The notes below the pieces were generated by a model. That model was not told where the DNA came from, did no database searches, and saw nothing but the letters and a program-made list of their open reading frames with translations. The position numbers and the translations under genes were made by a program. Shown here piece by piece: positions 1-11,680 of a stretch of 64,000 nt of DNA (position 1 is the first letter of the stretch; each line of letters begins with the position of its first letter). This DNA is from Crotalaria pallida (Eukaryota; Streptophyta; Magnoliopsida; Fabales; Fabaceae): contig CM075650.1 in assembly GCA_037953625.1 (NCBI GenBank), forward strand, positions 121,069,706 through 121,133,705. The letters are read 5' to 3'.

Positions 1-2440
1 TATAAAAAAAATAGCAGAATAAGATAGAAATAAAAAAGTAAAAAACCCTGATTAGTAGTTAATCCTAATAACAAACAGTAGAAAAGGATTTAAGAAACGC
101 TTACATAGGTAATGATGGAAATAGCACCCTAAACAATTACCAAGCAAGAATCAGAATTTTGATTTGTTCCTTTACTGTACTTAAAATAATAGTAGCAAAG
201 GGAAGAAGCAATGTGTTGGAATGAATAGTTTGTCAAAAACAATGTCAAAGACACAAAACTACATCAAAATCAGATTTACAAGGAGCCAAAGTGGACATCA
301 GATTTATGCATGTTCTGTTTTCAGTATGAATAGCAATAGATTTCCTCAAATTCTCCACTAAACCTTGTTTGAAATTAATTCCAATCAACATAAGGTCTTG
401 CCATCAGTAGATTTCAGTAAATTAATTCCAATCAGTATGAATAGCATCAGTAGATTGTTATGATTCAAATTAAAGGAATCACAAAGAGGTTATTCCAGTA
501 GCAAATTGAATATGTAGCAAATTGAGTTGCAGAGTATAGGCTTATATCCAGAAATATTGGTAATGTAAGCTTGCCACATTCATTAACCTAACTTTGATAT
601 TTTGGCAAAATAATTTCATCTTTGAGAGACAGAGAGGTATAACCTAGTAGTAAAACACACTAAATCCAACAAAAATTTTATCAAGTTATAACTTTTGACT
701 AATCATAAATCTTTTTTAACGTATAAAATCACACAAATCATTTTCAACGGTTAGGTGTGTGTCTGCTGCTGTTAATTTGACCATACCACTAGTATCCTCC
801 TCTCTGTAGTTACTGTTTAGTGAGGGAATAGTGCTTAATCTGAGGACAACTGAGGCTAATTCATTCATTTGACAAAAAGTTAATTATAAGCACCCTTCCA
901 ACCAAATCGTGGATACCATACTTTATACCAGAAAAGTATAACAAAGACACACTTTGGAACCAAAATCAAAAAACAAAAAGACACACTTTGGAACCATTAT
1001 AGTAGTCAATAAAAATATCTAGCCAAAACTAAGTTGTCTTTCAAGCCTCCTCTCATTATTAAACATTCAACATCTTGCTTTTAGCCTTACTTATATGTCT
1101 TCACGTGTGATGGTACTAAGAAAAAATTTAAGCTTGTTTAATTATGTGAATCTAACAGTCAAATTTATGGTCAAAATCTAATAAAACTTAGTACATAAGT
1201 TCTTAAATTTCATTATACAAAATACATCTAGGTTAGTATTAAATTCATTTTATTTAAAATAAGCATGAATAATTTATGGAAGTTGGGGGGTCCTTCCACA
1301 CCTTGCGGATCTCTCCCTCTTTATAAATAATAAAGGGGTTGGAGAAAATCTTAGAAAATCATCCTTATAGAGTTAGGCAATGCCCAACAAATCAGGACCC
1401 CACTATCTACTACTTTTACATTGTTTTGATTAAATAACTTTTAGCTACTAAAATGTTTTATCCAACTTCAAAGATCATGACTCAATACTAGACTGAACTT
1501 ATGAATTTTGAACTTAACACTAAAAGGGAGAGGATATTAGGGTGTTTTGATCATTTTTTCCTATTATTTTTTATTTCCTTTTTGGCTAATAACCCACAAT
1601 AGTGTAGTAACAAAGCATGAGCAATTATCTATTGCAATCATGTTACCCTATAATGTTGAAGGTGATCAAGAAAAAATAACCTCAAAATAAAGTAAACAAT
1701 TGAAGATACCTAAAAACAACAAAAACAATATCAATAATAGAGATGCAGAAAAGGAATAAAAATCATGAAGAATAGAACTCTAACAAGCAAAATGCCAACA
1801 TATCCATCTCTCAAATCTCAGCAGCGACACTCAAAATGCGAACAATTAATTTTGCAGCAAAGAATAAAAATCTAGCAGAACGTACAGTGAAATTAATTAC
1901 TCCTAATTAAGAGAGAGAGAGAGAGAGAAAAGCAAAAACAAGCTGAGAATACATGTTCTGGAAGAAATAACCCTCACTGGATTTAGAAGTAGAATTAAGT
2001 CAATGTGAGACATCCTAAGTTCTTCTACATTGTCTTTACTCTGCTAAACAAAAGTTGGATATAACAGTGTCCTTTGGTTGATTACAAGGATTTTAAAATT
2101 TCTTAAAATTAATCAGTTTTATTTAACTAGACCATTGATGCTGCAAATTCATAAGCTCACTTTTATTATTCTAACAGTAACATCATTGTTCTTTCTCCTT
2201 GCTTCTGTTTTCTTATAGGATGCTAATATAAAGTTCACTCATTTGAACAATTTTTACTTGTTGGCCTTGAGACTTTAACAACATCTAAATGACATAATTG
2301 CTAAGTCCAACTACTGTAAATTTAATCCCCCTCCTTGAAACACTTGCAAGTCAGTTCAGCATCAAATTGGTTTAACAATTTCATATAGCCATAAAAACTA
2401 AACTGAACAAGTTTCTCAAACAGTGTTATGCATTAACCTT
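1..2440. other. AT-rich intergenic DNA, no gene seen
   Basis: I see no long open frame, no recognisable domain and no LTR or inverted-repeat boundary in this stretch. It is AT-rich and includes a short GA microsatellite. It could hold decayed transposon DNA that I cannot place. Confidence 0.6.
1911..1929. repeat. GA dinucleotide microsatellite
   Basis: About nine GA units in a row lie in otherwise AT-rich DNA. Confidence 0.85.
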
Positions 2441-2441
2441 A

Positions 2442-2686
2442 TTACACGCACAGAGCTTGAGGAAAGAAATTGAGGAAAGGGTTAGTACCTTGGCACAGAG
2501 CTTGGCGGATTCGGCAACAACGACGACGACGGAGAACCTCAATGGCGGCGGCAACACACGATGACGGCAACACGCGAGACGGCTCTGCGATTGGGGACAG
2601 CAAAGGAGATGAGAGAAATAAAGGCGCAGCGAAGAAGAAGAAGAAAGGCGCAGCGAAGAAGATTGGAGACGGCGGCGGTGAGAGTG
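2442..2686. other. GC-richer host or CACTA-interior segment left of the Athila insertion
   Basis: This short segment is richer in GC than its surroundings and encodes low-complexity Arg/Lys/Ala-rich peptides, none recognisable. Across the Athila element it joins to 12802 onward, because the 5-bp GAGTG duplication flanks both sides. The continuation leads into a CACTA-type terminus, so this may be interior or captured sequence of that DNA transposon. I do not call a gene here. Confidence 0.4.
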
Positions 2687-3807
2687 TGATGAGCATTTTA
2701 TTTCCCATTATTCCTTGCATTATTTTACTCCTATTATTAAGACTTGTTGCCCATTTGACATTGTTTAGCTTGATTTAGTGATTTAGAGTTTATTGGACTA
2801 ATATTCTGAATATTGTTTAATTTGGGATTATTTAGCCTAATTAATTCTATTTCTATTTTCAGGTCATATTTGGCACAAGGTCTTTTTGGACATTTTGGGA
2901 ATGAAGATTTAATGTTGGAAGAGAAGATATATGATGAAGTGAAGATTGTAATCTATCTTTAGGATTAGTTGAGATTTAGTTATATCTTTTAAGATTTAGA
3001 TTTTATCTATAAGATATTTTTAGATTTAATTTAGAGATAAGCTTTCCTTAGGATTTGGGCCCATGATTTAGGCCCGTTTTGTGATTTAAAAAGCCAAATT
3101 CGTGTAAACCCTTAGAGAGACCTTCCATTCACGTTTTTTTTACATTCTCTCTCATAGAGAAGGCTTAGTTTTGCTCTCCAAGCTTGTGGTGGCTGCTAGG
3201 GTTTCTCTCTCTTCCCTTTCTACACGTTTTTGGTATTTTTCTTCATGGAAGGCTAAACTCTTAGGTTAAATCCCTTTGGTAATGTATCACATACTCTTGA
3301 GGTTTTGTTCTTAATGCTATTTCGTTTTTATTCACTGTTTTCATGCTTATTGATATGTTATGGTTCGCTTAGTTCCATTATATAGAGATAATCCATGTGT
3401 ATGAATGCTTAATTTATGCAAACTCGTAAAAACTCCATGCTTAGGCTTTTAATGCTTAATTAGAGGTTTGGGTTTTGGGGTGAGAATTGAATTTTCGCTT
3501 AGTATTTAATTCTCACGAGTTGGACAGTGAAGAGGAAAGAAATTGATCTTTTGTGACCGATGATAGAGTTGTGAATGCGAGCCAAAGGGGTTTATCCGCT
3601 TTTCCTTATCTGTTTCTTCGTTTTAATTTAATTCTGTTTTGATTTCAATTATTCAATATTCAATATAAAAAAACCCCCCCTGTTTTCTATGCATACTATG
3701 TGTTCGACCTTTTGCTTGATAAGATATTCCTTGGGAGACGACCTAGGAGTCACTTCCTAGTACTATACTTAAACTGTTTTTATTTGTATCGGGTACGGCC
3801 TCGATCA
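2687..3807 (+). repeat. 5' LTR of the Athila-type element
   Basis: This 1,121-nt direct repeat is paired with 11681-12801, starts TG and ends CA. It contains CT-rich and TA-rich stretches, but I did not identify a confident TATA box. Differences from the partner LTR include a few transitions near 3331, 3437 and 3571 and an A-run length change near 3666. Confidence 0.95.
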
Positions 3808-3811
3808 AATT

Positions 3812-3829
3812 TGGCGCCGTTGCCGGGGA
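3812..3829 (+). promoter_or_regulatory. Primer binding site, tRNA-Asp type
   Basis: TGGCGCCGTTGCCGGGGA begins four bases after the 5' LTR. It is complementary to the 3' end of tRNA-Asp, the primer commonly seen in Athila elements. It fixes the plus-strand orientation of the element. Confidence 0.88.
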
Positions 3830-4533
3830 ATATCGGTTCTTGCCAAAGGTCATTAGTAGTTAGTTAGTGTCTTAGTTAGTATAGTTATTATAGTGTGTCG
3901 TGTCTGATTTAGGGTCTAGTAGTCAATTCTGATAACCGGTTGAAGTTGCACTGTTTGCTGTTTTGCTATTTTGTTGCAATTAGTGTATTTGATTGATTCT
4001 GTGGTTGCTAGTTCACATAGTTGTGGGTGGAATTTTTGCACGAAAATTTATATCCACACTACTTTTATCATATAAAAAGGTTTTGAGGCACCACGATCAC
4101 TCAGATCATCATTGGTTGTGAGTTCCAGAAAAATTTTCCAAGTTTTAGCAGCACTTTCTTCAAATTGTCGCAACTTTTGACCCGTAACTCGGAATTTGAC
4201 GATTTTTTTATCAAATCGAAGGGAATTTTCTGAATAATCTGATTTTTCTCACTTTGTCAGAAAACTCCTTCGTCTGGATCCTGAAAAAGCCGTTTTACTA
4301 TTTCTTTTTTATTTTACAAGTTTTATTTTCTTAGTTTTTGGTCTCTGATTTAATTGTTTGACTTGGTTCCCTTTTGAATTTTGTCCTAAAACTTTTTGTG
4401 GTATGTTTTCATGATTTTAGGGTGCTGAAAAAAATAAAGGAAAAAATTTTAAAAAATAAAAAAATTTTGTTGCCTATTTTGGTCATGTATATTAGTGACA
4501 GTTTGCTATGATACATGGTGTTCTGTTCAGTAC

Positions 4534-6435
4534 ATGACTAGGGGCAACCCAAGCTACTTGCATCCATATAACCCTGAAATTGATAGAACTTATCACAGAC
4601 TAGTTAGACAAAATAGGAACCAGTCCATAGGTAGTGAGTCTATTGAGTCTTTACATAGTGAGTCTGCTTTTTTTTCTTCTATTCCTATAAATTCTGATTC
4701 TTATTCTGATTATTCTGAAAATATGGCTCAACCTCCACCACGTGAGAGGACATTGAGGGAGCTGGCTGCACCTGATTTCACTATTGAAGATTTGTGCATC
4801 CAGTATCCCGATGACCCGTATGAGCTAAGGTCTGGACTAATTCATTTGTTGCCCAAGTTTAATGGTCTTACAGGTGAGGATCCTCATAAACATCTCAAGC
4901 AGTTCCATATTGTCTGTGCTACTATGAAACCACATGATGTGCAAGAGGATCATGTTTGTCTTAAGGCATTCCCACACTCCCTAGAAGGGCTAGCCAAGGA
5001 TTGGTTGTACGATCTAGCCCCTGGTTCTATCACAGTCTGGGATGACCTGAAGAGGGCATTTTTGGAGAAATTCTTCCCTGCATGCAGAACAACAGCAATC
5101 CGAAAGGATATATCAGGCATCAGGCAACAAGTTGGAGAAAGTCTCTATGAGTATTGGGAGAGATTCAAGAGACTGTGTGCGAGCTGCCCCCACCATCAGA
5201 TCTCAGAGCAGCTGCTTATTCAATATTTCTATGAAGGTCTCAACCTCATGGAGAGAAACATGCTTGATGCTGCAAGTGGTGGTGCCCTAGGAGACATGAC
5301 ACCTTTAGAAGCCAGAGTCAAGATTGAGAAGATGGCTTCCAATTGTCAACAATTCCATGCAAGGGGCAACAGCGATGCAATCATAGTGAGAGGAGTGAAT
5401 GATGTTGGCACAAGTTCTGGTAAGGTTGAGAAGCTTGAACAGAAGATAGATTCACTTACAACTTTGGTCACTCAATTGGCCATCAACCAGAAGAAGTTGT
5501 CTCTGCCTGCTAGATTATGTGGCATATGCACATCCGCTGAGCACCCCACAGATGCATGCCCTTCTGTGCAGCAGCATCCAACGACTGGTGCTGACCAACC
5601 TGAGGCATATGCCGCCAACATCTTCAACAGTAGAAACCAGCAGCCACAGAACTTTGATCTCTCTACCAATAGATACAACCCTGGTTGGAGGAACCATCCC
5701 AACCTGAGATGGTCTGATCAGCAGCAACCTTCACAGGTTCAATTTCAGAACAATTCTAGACCACCATATGTACCTCCTCCAGTCCAGCAACAGAGACAAC
5801 AACAGGCTAATTCTGCACCACCAGCTCCTACTACTGAGCAGCAGCCTTCATTGGAAGAGCTGATGAAACAGATGACCATGCAAAATCTCCAATTCCAACA
5901 GGAAACTAGAGCATCCATTCAAAGACAAGAGGCCTCCATTCAATCTTTGACCAATCAGATGGGACAGATGGCAACAGCAATCAACACTATGCAATCTCAG
6001 AATTCTAACAAGTTGCCATCCCAAACAGTGATCAATCCAAACCAGAATGTGAATGCCATTAGTCTAAGGTCAGGGAAGCAGATTGTCACACCCACACCAG
6101 AATCTGACCTCAACAAAGATGATCTAGTTTCAACCAACAAGAAGAGCCAAATGGTCGAGGAGAGTGAGCACACAAGTACCAGAAAATCCCATCCAACTCA
6201 GCCTTCCACAAGCACAACACCTGCTGCTGCCCAACAACCACCCCCCATTCCTCTTCCTTTCCCACCAAGGGGGGTGACTCAAAGCAAGAAAATGGAAGAG
6301 ATTGACAAAGAGATACTTGACACATTCAGGAAGGTGGAAGTCAACATACCCCTTCTTGATGCAATCAAGCAGATTCCAAGGTATGCAAAGTTCTTGAAGG
6401 ATCTATGCACACAAACGGAAGCTCAAGGGCAATGA
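4534..6435 (+). CDS. Athila-type Gag polyprotein
   Basis: Gag is the structural protein that would package the element RNA in cytoplasmic virus-like particles. The first ATG in this frame is at 4534, and the frame runs 633 codons to a stop. The retrotransposon gag domain lies at roughly residues 70-280 and includes IHLLPKFNGLTGEDPHKHLK, typical of Athila. A Gln/Pro-rich low-complexity tail follows. The final part (DTFRKVEVNIPLLDAIKQIP) is the segment that in related elements leads straight into protease. Here the frame ends prematurely at 6433-6435 and the protease continues in the next frame, so a small indel near 6411-6420 seems to separate gag from pol. Related elements usually have one continuous gag-pol frame. 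Confidence 0.85.
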   Translation: MTRGNPSYLHPYNPEIDRTYHRLVRQNRNQSIGSESIESLHSESAFFSSIPINSDSYSDYSENMAQPPPRERTLRELAAPDFTIEDLCIQYPDDPYELRSGLIHLLPKFNGLTGEDPHKHLKQFHIVCATMKPHDVQEDHVCLKAFPHSLEGLAKDWLYDLAPGSITVWDDLKRAFLEKFFPACRTTAIRKDISGIRQQVGESLYEYWERFKRLCASCPHHQISEQLLIQYFYEGLNLMERNMLDAASGGALGDMTPLEARVKIEKMASNCQQFHARGNSDAIIVRGVNDVGTSSGKVEKLEQKIDSLTTLVTQLAINQKKLSLPARLCGICTSAEHPTDACPSVQQHPTTGADQPEAYAANIFNSRNQQPQNFDLSTNRYNPGWRNHPNLRWSDQQQPSQVQFQNNSRPPYVPPPVQQQRQQQANSAPPAPTTEQQPSLEELMKQMTMQNLQFQQETRASIQRQEASIQSLTNQMGQMATAINTMQSQNSNKLPSQTVINPNQNVNAISLRSGKQIVTPTPESDLNKDDLVSTNKKSQMVEESEHTSTRKSHPTQPSTSTTPAAAQQPPPIPLPFPPRGVTQSKKMEEIDKEILDTFRKVEVNIPLLDAIKQIPRYAKFLKDLCTQTEAQGQ

Positions 6436-6445
6436 GAGGATCAAC

Positions 6446-9400
6446 ATGGGAAGAAATGTCTCTGCTCTTATAGGTAAACCCGTCCCTCATATTCCTGAAA
6501 AGTGTAAGGATCCTGGAACTTTCTCTGTGCCTTGTATCATAGGTAATACTAAATTTGAGAATGCTTTGCTAGATTTAGGAGCATCTATTAATGTTATGCC
6601 TATGTCTGTTTTAAAATCTCTTTCACTTGGACCTCTTCAACCTACGGGTGTGGTTATTCACTTGGCAAATAGATCTACTGCCTACCCCGCAGGTTTGATA
6701 GAGGATGTCCTGGTTCGGGTTAAAGAGCTTATCTTTCCTGCTGATTTTTATATTCTTGATATGGAAGAGGACACCTCTCGTAGTGCTGTCCCTATCATAT
6801 TAGGGAGACCATTTTTGAAAACAGCCCGAACCAAGATAGATGTGCATGCAGGTACACTTTCCATGGAATTTGATGACAGTGTGGTTCGATTCAATATTTT
6901 TGATGCTATGAAACATTTTTCTGATGACCACTCTGTTTTTCATGTTGACTTGATTGATGATCTGATTGATGAGCATGTTCTAGACTTTTTGCATGATTAT
7001 GATTTGCCATCTTTCACTAGCTCATTTACTTGTTCTGCATGTTCTGATTCCGAAATGTGCACTGCATGCATTGAAATTGACCAGTTTTTAAATTCTGCTA
7101 CTGCATCTGTTGATTCATATGATATAGATTCAGATCATGCTAACCCCATTTCTGTTTTGCATGAGTCTAATTCACTTGTTCAGGTGCAGGCGGCAGAATC
7201 CAATTCTGCTGCTCCTTTAGTTCCATCTGTGATGCAGGCACCTTTATTGGACCTGAAGCGCCTTCCTCCTCATCTCAAATATGCTTACTTGGAGGCTGAG
7301 CAGAAACTTCCAGTGATCATCTCTACCTCCCTTTATGTTGATCAAGAGAAGCAGTTGCTGGATGTGATTAGAGCAAACAAAAGGGCAATAGGATGGACTT
7401 TGGCAGACATACCTGGTATTAGCCCCTCCATGTGCATGCATCGGATTTTATTGGAGGATGGGGCTGAACCAGTGAGACAACCCCAGAGACGGTTGAACCC
7501 CCAGATTCTTGATGTGGTGAAGAAAGAGGTCACCAAGCTGCTGCAAGCTGGCATTATCTACCCCATTTCAGACAGCACTTGGGTAAGCCCGGTTCAAATA
7601 GTTCCCAAGAAGTCTGGGGTGACAGTTGTCAAAAATGAGAAGGATGAGCTGATTCCCACTAGAGTGCAGAACAGTTGGAGAGTCTGCATTGATTATAGGA
7701 AGCTCAACCAGGCGACCCGCAAGGATCACTTTCCTCTTCCCTTCATTGATCAGATGTTGGAGCGCCTGGCAGGTAAATCTCACTATTGCTTCTTAGATGG
7801 TTTCTCTGGTTATTTCCAAATCTGTATTGCACCAGAGGACCAACATAAGACCACATTTACCTGTCCTTTTGGTACATTTGCTTATAGGAAGATGCCTTTT
7901 GGCCTATGCAATGCTCCTGGCACTTTTCAAAGATGTATGATGAGTATTTTTAATGACTTACTTGAGCATTGCATAGAGGCCTTCATGGATGATTTTAGTG
8001 TATATGGTTCCTCTTTTGATGCATGTCTTGATAGTTTGTCTAAGGTGCTTAATAGGTGCATTGAGACTAACCTTGTCTTGAATTTTGAAAAATGTCATTT
8101 TATGGTAGAACAAGGCATAGTCTTAGGGCACATTATTTCGCATAAGGGCATAGAGGTTGACCCTGCTAAGCTGCATGTAATATCACATTTGCCTTACCCC
8201 TCTTGCGTGCCAGAGGTGCGTTCTTTTCTTGGCCATGCAGGTTTCTATCGCAGGTTTATTCAGAACTTTAGCAAGATAGCCCTTCCACTATCCAACTTGC
8301 TTCAAAAGGATACCGCATTTGAGTTTGGAGACCAATGCAAGAAAGCATTTGATGAGTTAAAGAGAGCACTCACCACCACTCCCATCATCCAACCACCTGA
8401 CTGGACTCTCCCATTTGAGCTCATGACCGATGCCTCGAATTATGCTTTGGGAGCAGTTCTCTCCCAAAGGGTTGGTAAGATGTCTCATGTGATTTATTAT
8501 GCATCTAGGACTTTAGATTCAGCACAAGTTAATTACACCACAACTGAAAAAGAGCTGCTAGCCATTGTCTTTGCACTTGATAAGTTTAGATCATATCTGT
8601 TAGGTTCTAAGGTTGTGGTGTATACTGATCATGCTGCTCTGAAGTATCTTTTGAAAAAGACAGATTCCAAACCTAGGTTGATTAGATGGATGTTGCTCCT
8701 CCAGGAGTTTGATCTTGAGATTCAGGATCGGAGTGGTGCACATAACCTGGTCGCAGACCACTTGAGCAGAATAGAGAGAGAGGAGGATGCATTTCCTATC
8801 CGGGATGACTTCCCGGATGAGCAGCTTTTAGTTTTGCATGTTTCACATCCCCCTCCCCTTATTCCTTGGTTTGCTGATATTGTAAATTATATAGTTGCAT
8901 CTGTTTTTCCACCCTTGGCATCCAAAGCTCAAAGAGACAAATTGAAGAGCGATGCCAAGTATTATGTATGGGATGACCCCTATTTGTGGCGTATTTGCAG
9001 TGATCAGGTCATTCGCAGGTGCATTCCAGACGAGGAGATCCAATCGGTTCTCCAATTTTGCCATGCTTCACCAGTTGGAGGCCACCTTGGCACTCAAAGG
9101 ACAGCACGAAAGGTGCTGGATTCTGGATTTTATTGGCCTACCATCTTCAAGGATGCAAGCAAAATCTGCAGCTCATGTGAGCAATGTCAAAGGGCAGGAG
9201 GCACCCTTTCTTGGAGGCAACAGATGTCGCAACAACCTATGTTGTTCTGTGAGGTGTTTGATGTCTGGGGTATAGATTTCATGGGCCCCTTTCCTGTTTC
9301 TTTTGGTTTTTATTATATCTTACTTGTTGTGGATTATGTATCCAAATGGGTGGAAGCTAAGGCCACCAGGACTAATGATGCTCAGGTTGTTGTAGATTTT

Positions 9401-10173
9401 GTCAGGTCTAATATCTTCTGCAGGTTTGGCATACCTAGAGCCATAGTCAGTGATCAAGGCACACACTTCTGCAATCGATCCATGCAAGCTTTGCTCAAGA
9501 AGTATGGGGTTGTGCACAAAGTTTCTACACCATATCACCCCCAAACCAATGGGCAAGCTGAGATTTCAAACAGAGAGATCAAGCGGATTTTGGAGAAGAT
9601 GGTGAAGCCTAATAGAAAGGATTGGAGCACACGATTGGAGGATGCTTTATGGGCCCATCGGACTGCTTACAAGGCACCCATAGGGATGTCACCTTATCGG
9701 GTTGTTTTTGGTAAGGCATGCCACCTGCCTGTGGAGATAGAGCACCGTGCATATTGGGCTGTGAAGCAATGTAACTTAGCTCTTGATCAAGCGGGTGAGG
9801 AGAGGAAGCTGCAGTTGAGTGAGCTAGATGAGATCCATTTGGAGGCCTATGAGAATTCCAAGTTCTACAAAAGAAGACCAAGAAGCTCCATGATAGCTCA
9901 ATTTGCAGAAAGGAGTTCTTGGTTGGTCAAAAAGTGTTGCTCTACAACTCTAGGCTTGGACTCATGAGTGGAAAGCTCCGCTCTAAATGGATTGGACCGT
10001 TTGTAGTCACCCAGGTGTTTCCTTATGGCACTGTGGAGATCAAGAGTGAGTCCACAGACAAGAGCTTCAAAGTCAATGGCCACCGACTCAAGCCTTTCCT
10101 CACTACCCCTTCTTTGGATGATGCACTTGTGGAGGAAGCCTCATTGGTCGACCCCATTTTTGACCCACCATGA
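6446..10173 (+). pseudogene. Athila-type Pol (protease, RT, RNase H, integrase), frameshifted near its C-terminus
   Basis: From 6446 an open frame of 1,173 codons encodes in order: protease with D-L-G-A at about residue 43, reverse transcriptase with FMDD at about residue 513 in place of the usual YVDD, RNase H with DAS at about residue 662, and integrase. The integrase zinc-binding HHCC segment starts near residue 870, and the catalytic D943, D1003 and E1039 keep the D-x35-E spacing. Near 9870-9890 the homologous frame changes by one base in a purine run. The integrase C-terminal segment then continues in another frame to 10173. The enzyme core looks intact, but the full polyprotein cannot be made without frame correction. 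There is no separate start context, and expression would normally be as gag-pol. Confidence 0.88.
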
Positions 10174-10274
10174 TTTAGGGAGTCTTCTTTTCTCCTTCTT
10201 TACTACTTTTATTCCACTTGTCTATATCTGTCTGATTCTGCTATTTGTTTTACATTGAGGACAATGTGTGATTT

Positions 10275-10292
10275 AAGTGTGGGGGGGAGAGT
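10275..10292 (+). promoter_or_regulatory. Internal polypurine-tract-like sequence
   Basis: AAGTGTGGGGGGGAGAGT resembles the terminal polypurine tract but lies 1.4 kb upstream of the 3' LTR, soon after the end of pol. Extra internal tracts are known in several plant Ty3 lineages. Its role here is inferred from sequence only. Confidence 0.45.
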
Positions 10293-11666
10293 AGTTTAGG
10301 TTGCATATTTTTGCTTTGATTTTTTTTAGGTTTTGCTAAGTTTTGGGCATTTTCTTGCATGTTTTTGCTTCATTTTAGTAGAGTCTTGGTATCTTGTGTC
10401 TGAATTCATGCATTTCTGTGTGTAAAGTTGCTTTTGATAATTAAGAGGTGGTAACACTGTGATAGAATTGTCCCTTTTGTGAGGATTTGAGCCTTAATTG
10501 TGGGTGGATTGCTGTATATGCCACCTAATTTTTCTTTCATGTGTGATTGCACTCTGGATTACTTGCACTCTAGAACTTGACTTGACTCTTGTTGATACTT
10601 GATATTCCCATGCACATTTTGAAATGATTTAGGCATTGTTTTTTTCTTGAATAAGCCACTAGCCATATGAGCCTACCTTGAATGAATTTATCCTTTGATA
10701 GCCCCTTTGAGCCTTTATATCCCTTTTCTTTGTTCTTTAGCTCATTACAAGCCTATGACTGAAAAACCATGATTGTCCTAACCTTAGGGAATGTTGCAGC
10801 TTTGGAATTGTTTTGGGAATGGGTATTAAGTAAGCGAGGGTGCTTTGTTCTTCATCTCTTGTGAGTTCTGGGTTTTGCCTCTATGGTCGGTGATGTAATT
10901 ATGGCTTTATCTCATTATGCCATTTTTGTTGTTTCTTCTTTCCTTTCGTTCATGAAGTTCTGCAATGAAAAAAAAAATTGAAAAAATGAATGATGAAAAA
11001 AAAGAAAGGAAGAAGAAGAAGAAAAAAAAAAGAAAAAAAAATGGAATAAAAGGTTGATTGAGGCATGGAGGATTGGAATTAGAGGTTGTTGTTATGTTTA
11101 CCATTTCATTCTGGGGTGGATTGTGCTTATTTTTTTTACTTGTTCCCCATTGCTCCTCTATTCCCTGGGTTTTAGCTACATTTCCCATATTTTTATCCTA
11201 CCTTGTCCTTGGCCCCATTACAACCCTGAAAAGACCTTTTGATCTTAATGTGCATGTGTGTTGATTGTTGATGTTAGAGGCTTGTCAAGCCTATGGTTGT
11301 GTTTGTTTTTCATGATGTGCCTTGAGTGTAAACACTGATTAACCTTAAACACTTGAGTGTAAACACTATTGAGTGATCCTTGTGAGTTTCTATCATCTTT
11401 GTGACTACCCTCTTGATGTCATTGGTTTTCTTTGCATATTTGAAATAATTGGATGATGTTCATGGATGCTTTGATTCTTTGGTCCTTATTCTCTTCGTGT
11501 GCTCGATTTTGCCCATTTCTTTGCATTTTCTAGAATTCATTGTGAAGTATGTAATCTCTTAGGTTTGCATTCATTAGTTTTAGTAATCTTGTTACATGAT
11601 TCACTTTGGTGCATATTGATCTTCTCAGTCCTAATTCTTAGTTTTGCCCAGGAGTGCAAAAGGATA

Positions 11667-11680
11667 AGTGTGGGGGTATT
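11667..11680 (+). promoter_or_regulatory. Polypurine tract before the 3' LTR
   Basis: A GTGTGGGGGTATT-type tract directly abuts the TG of the 3' LTR and would prime plus-strand DNA synthesis. Confidence 0.75.

Larger units (their letters stand above)
10174..11680 (+). other. 3' non-coding region of the Athila-type element, no env ORF
   Basis: About 1.5 kb separates pol from the 3' LTR. Many Athila elements carry an env-like ORF here, but I see none. The region contains an A/G-rich low-complexity stretch (10964-11046) and a G-rich tract at 10275-10292 that resembles a second polypurine tract. Confidence 0.7.

Noticed and set aside
2470..2778. 102-residue Lys/Ala/Gly-rich frame crossing into the Athila LTR
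   Set aside because: It runs over the LTR boundary at 2687, is low complexity and has no known domain.
10907..11188. Phe-rich minus-strand frame in the Athila 3' region, considered as an env-like protein
   Set aside because: It is the reverse of an A/G-rich low-complexity stretch and is antisense to the element.
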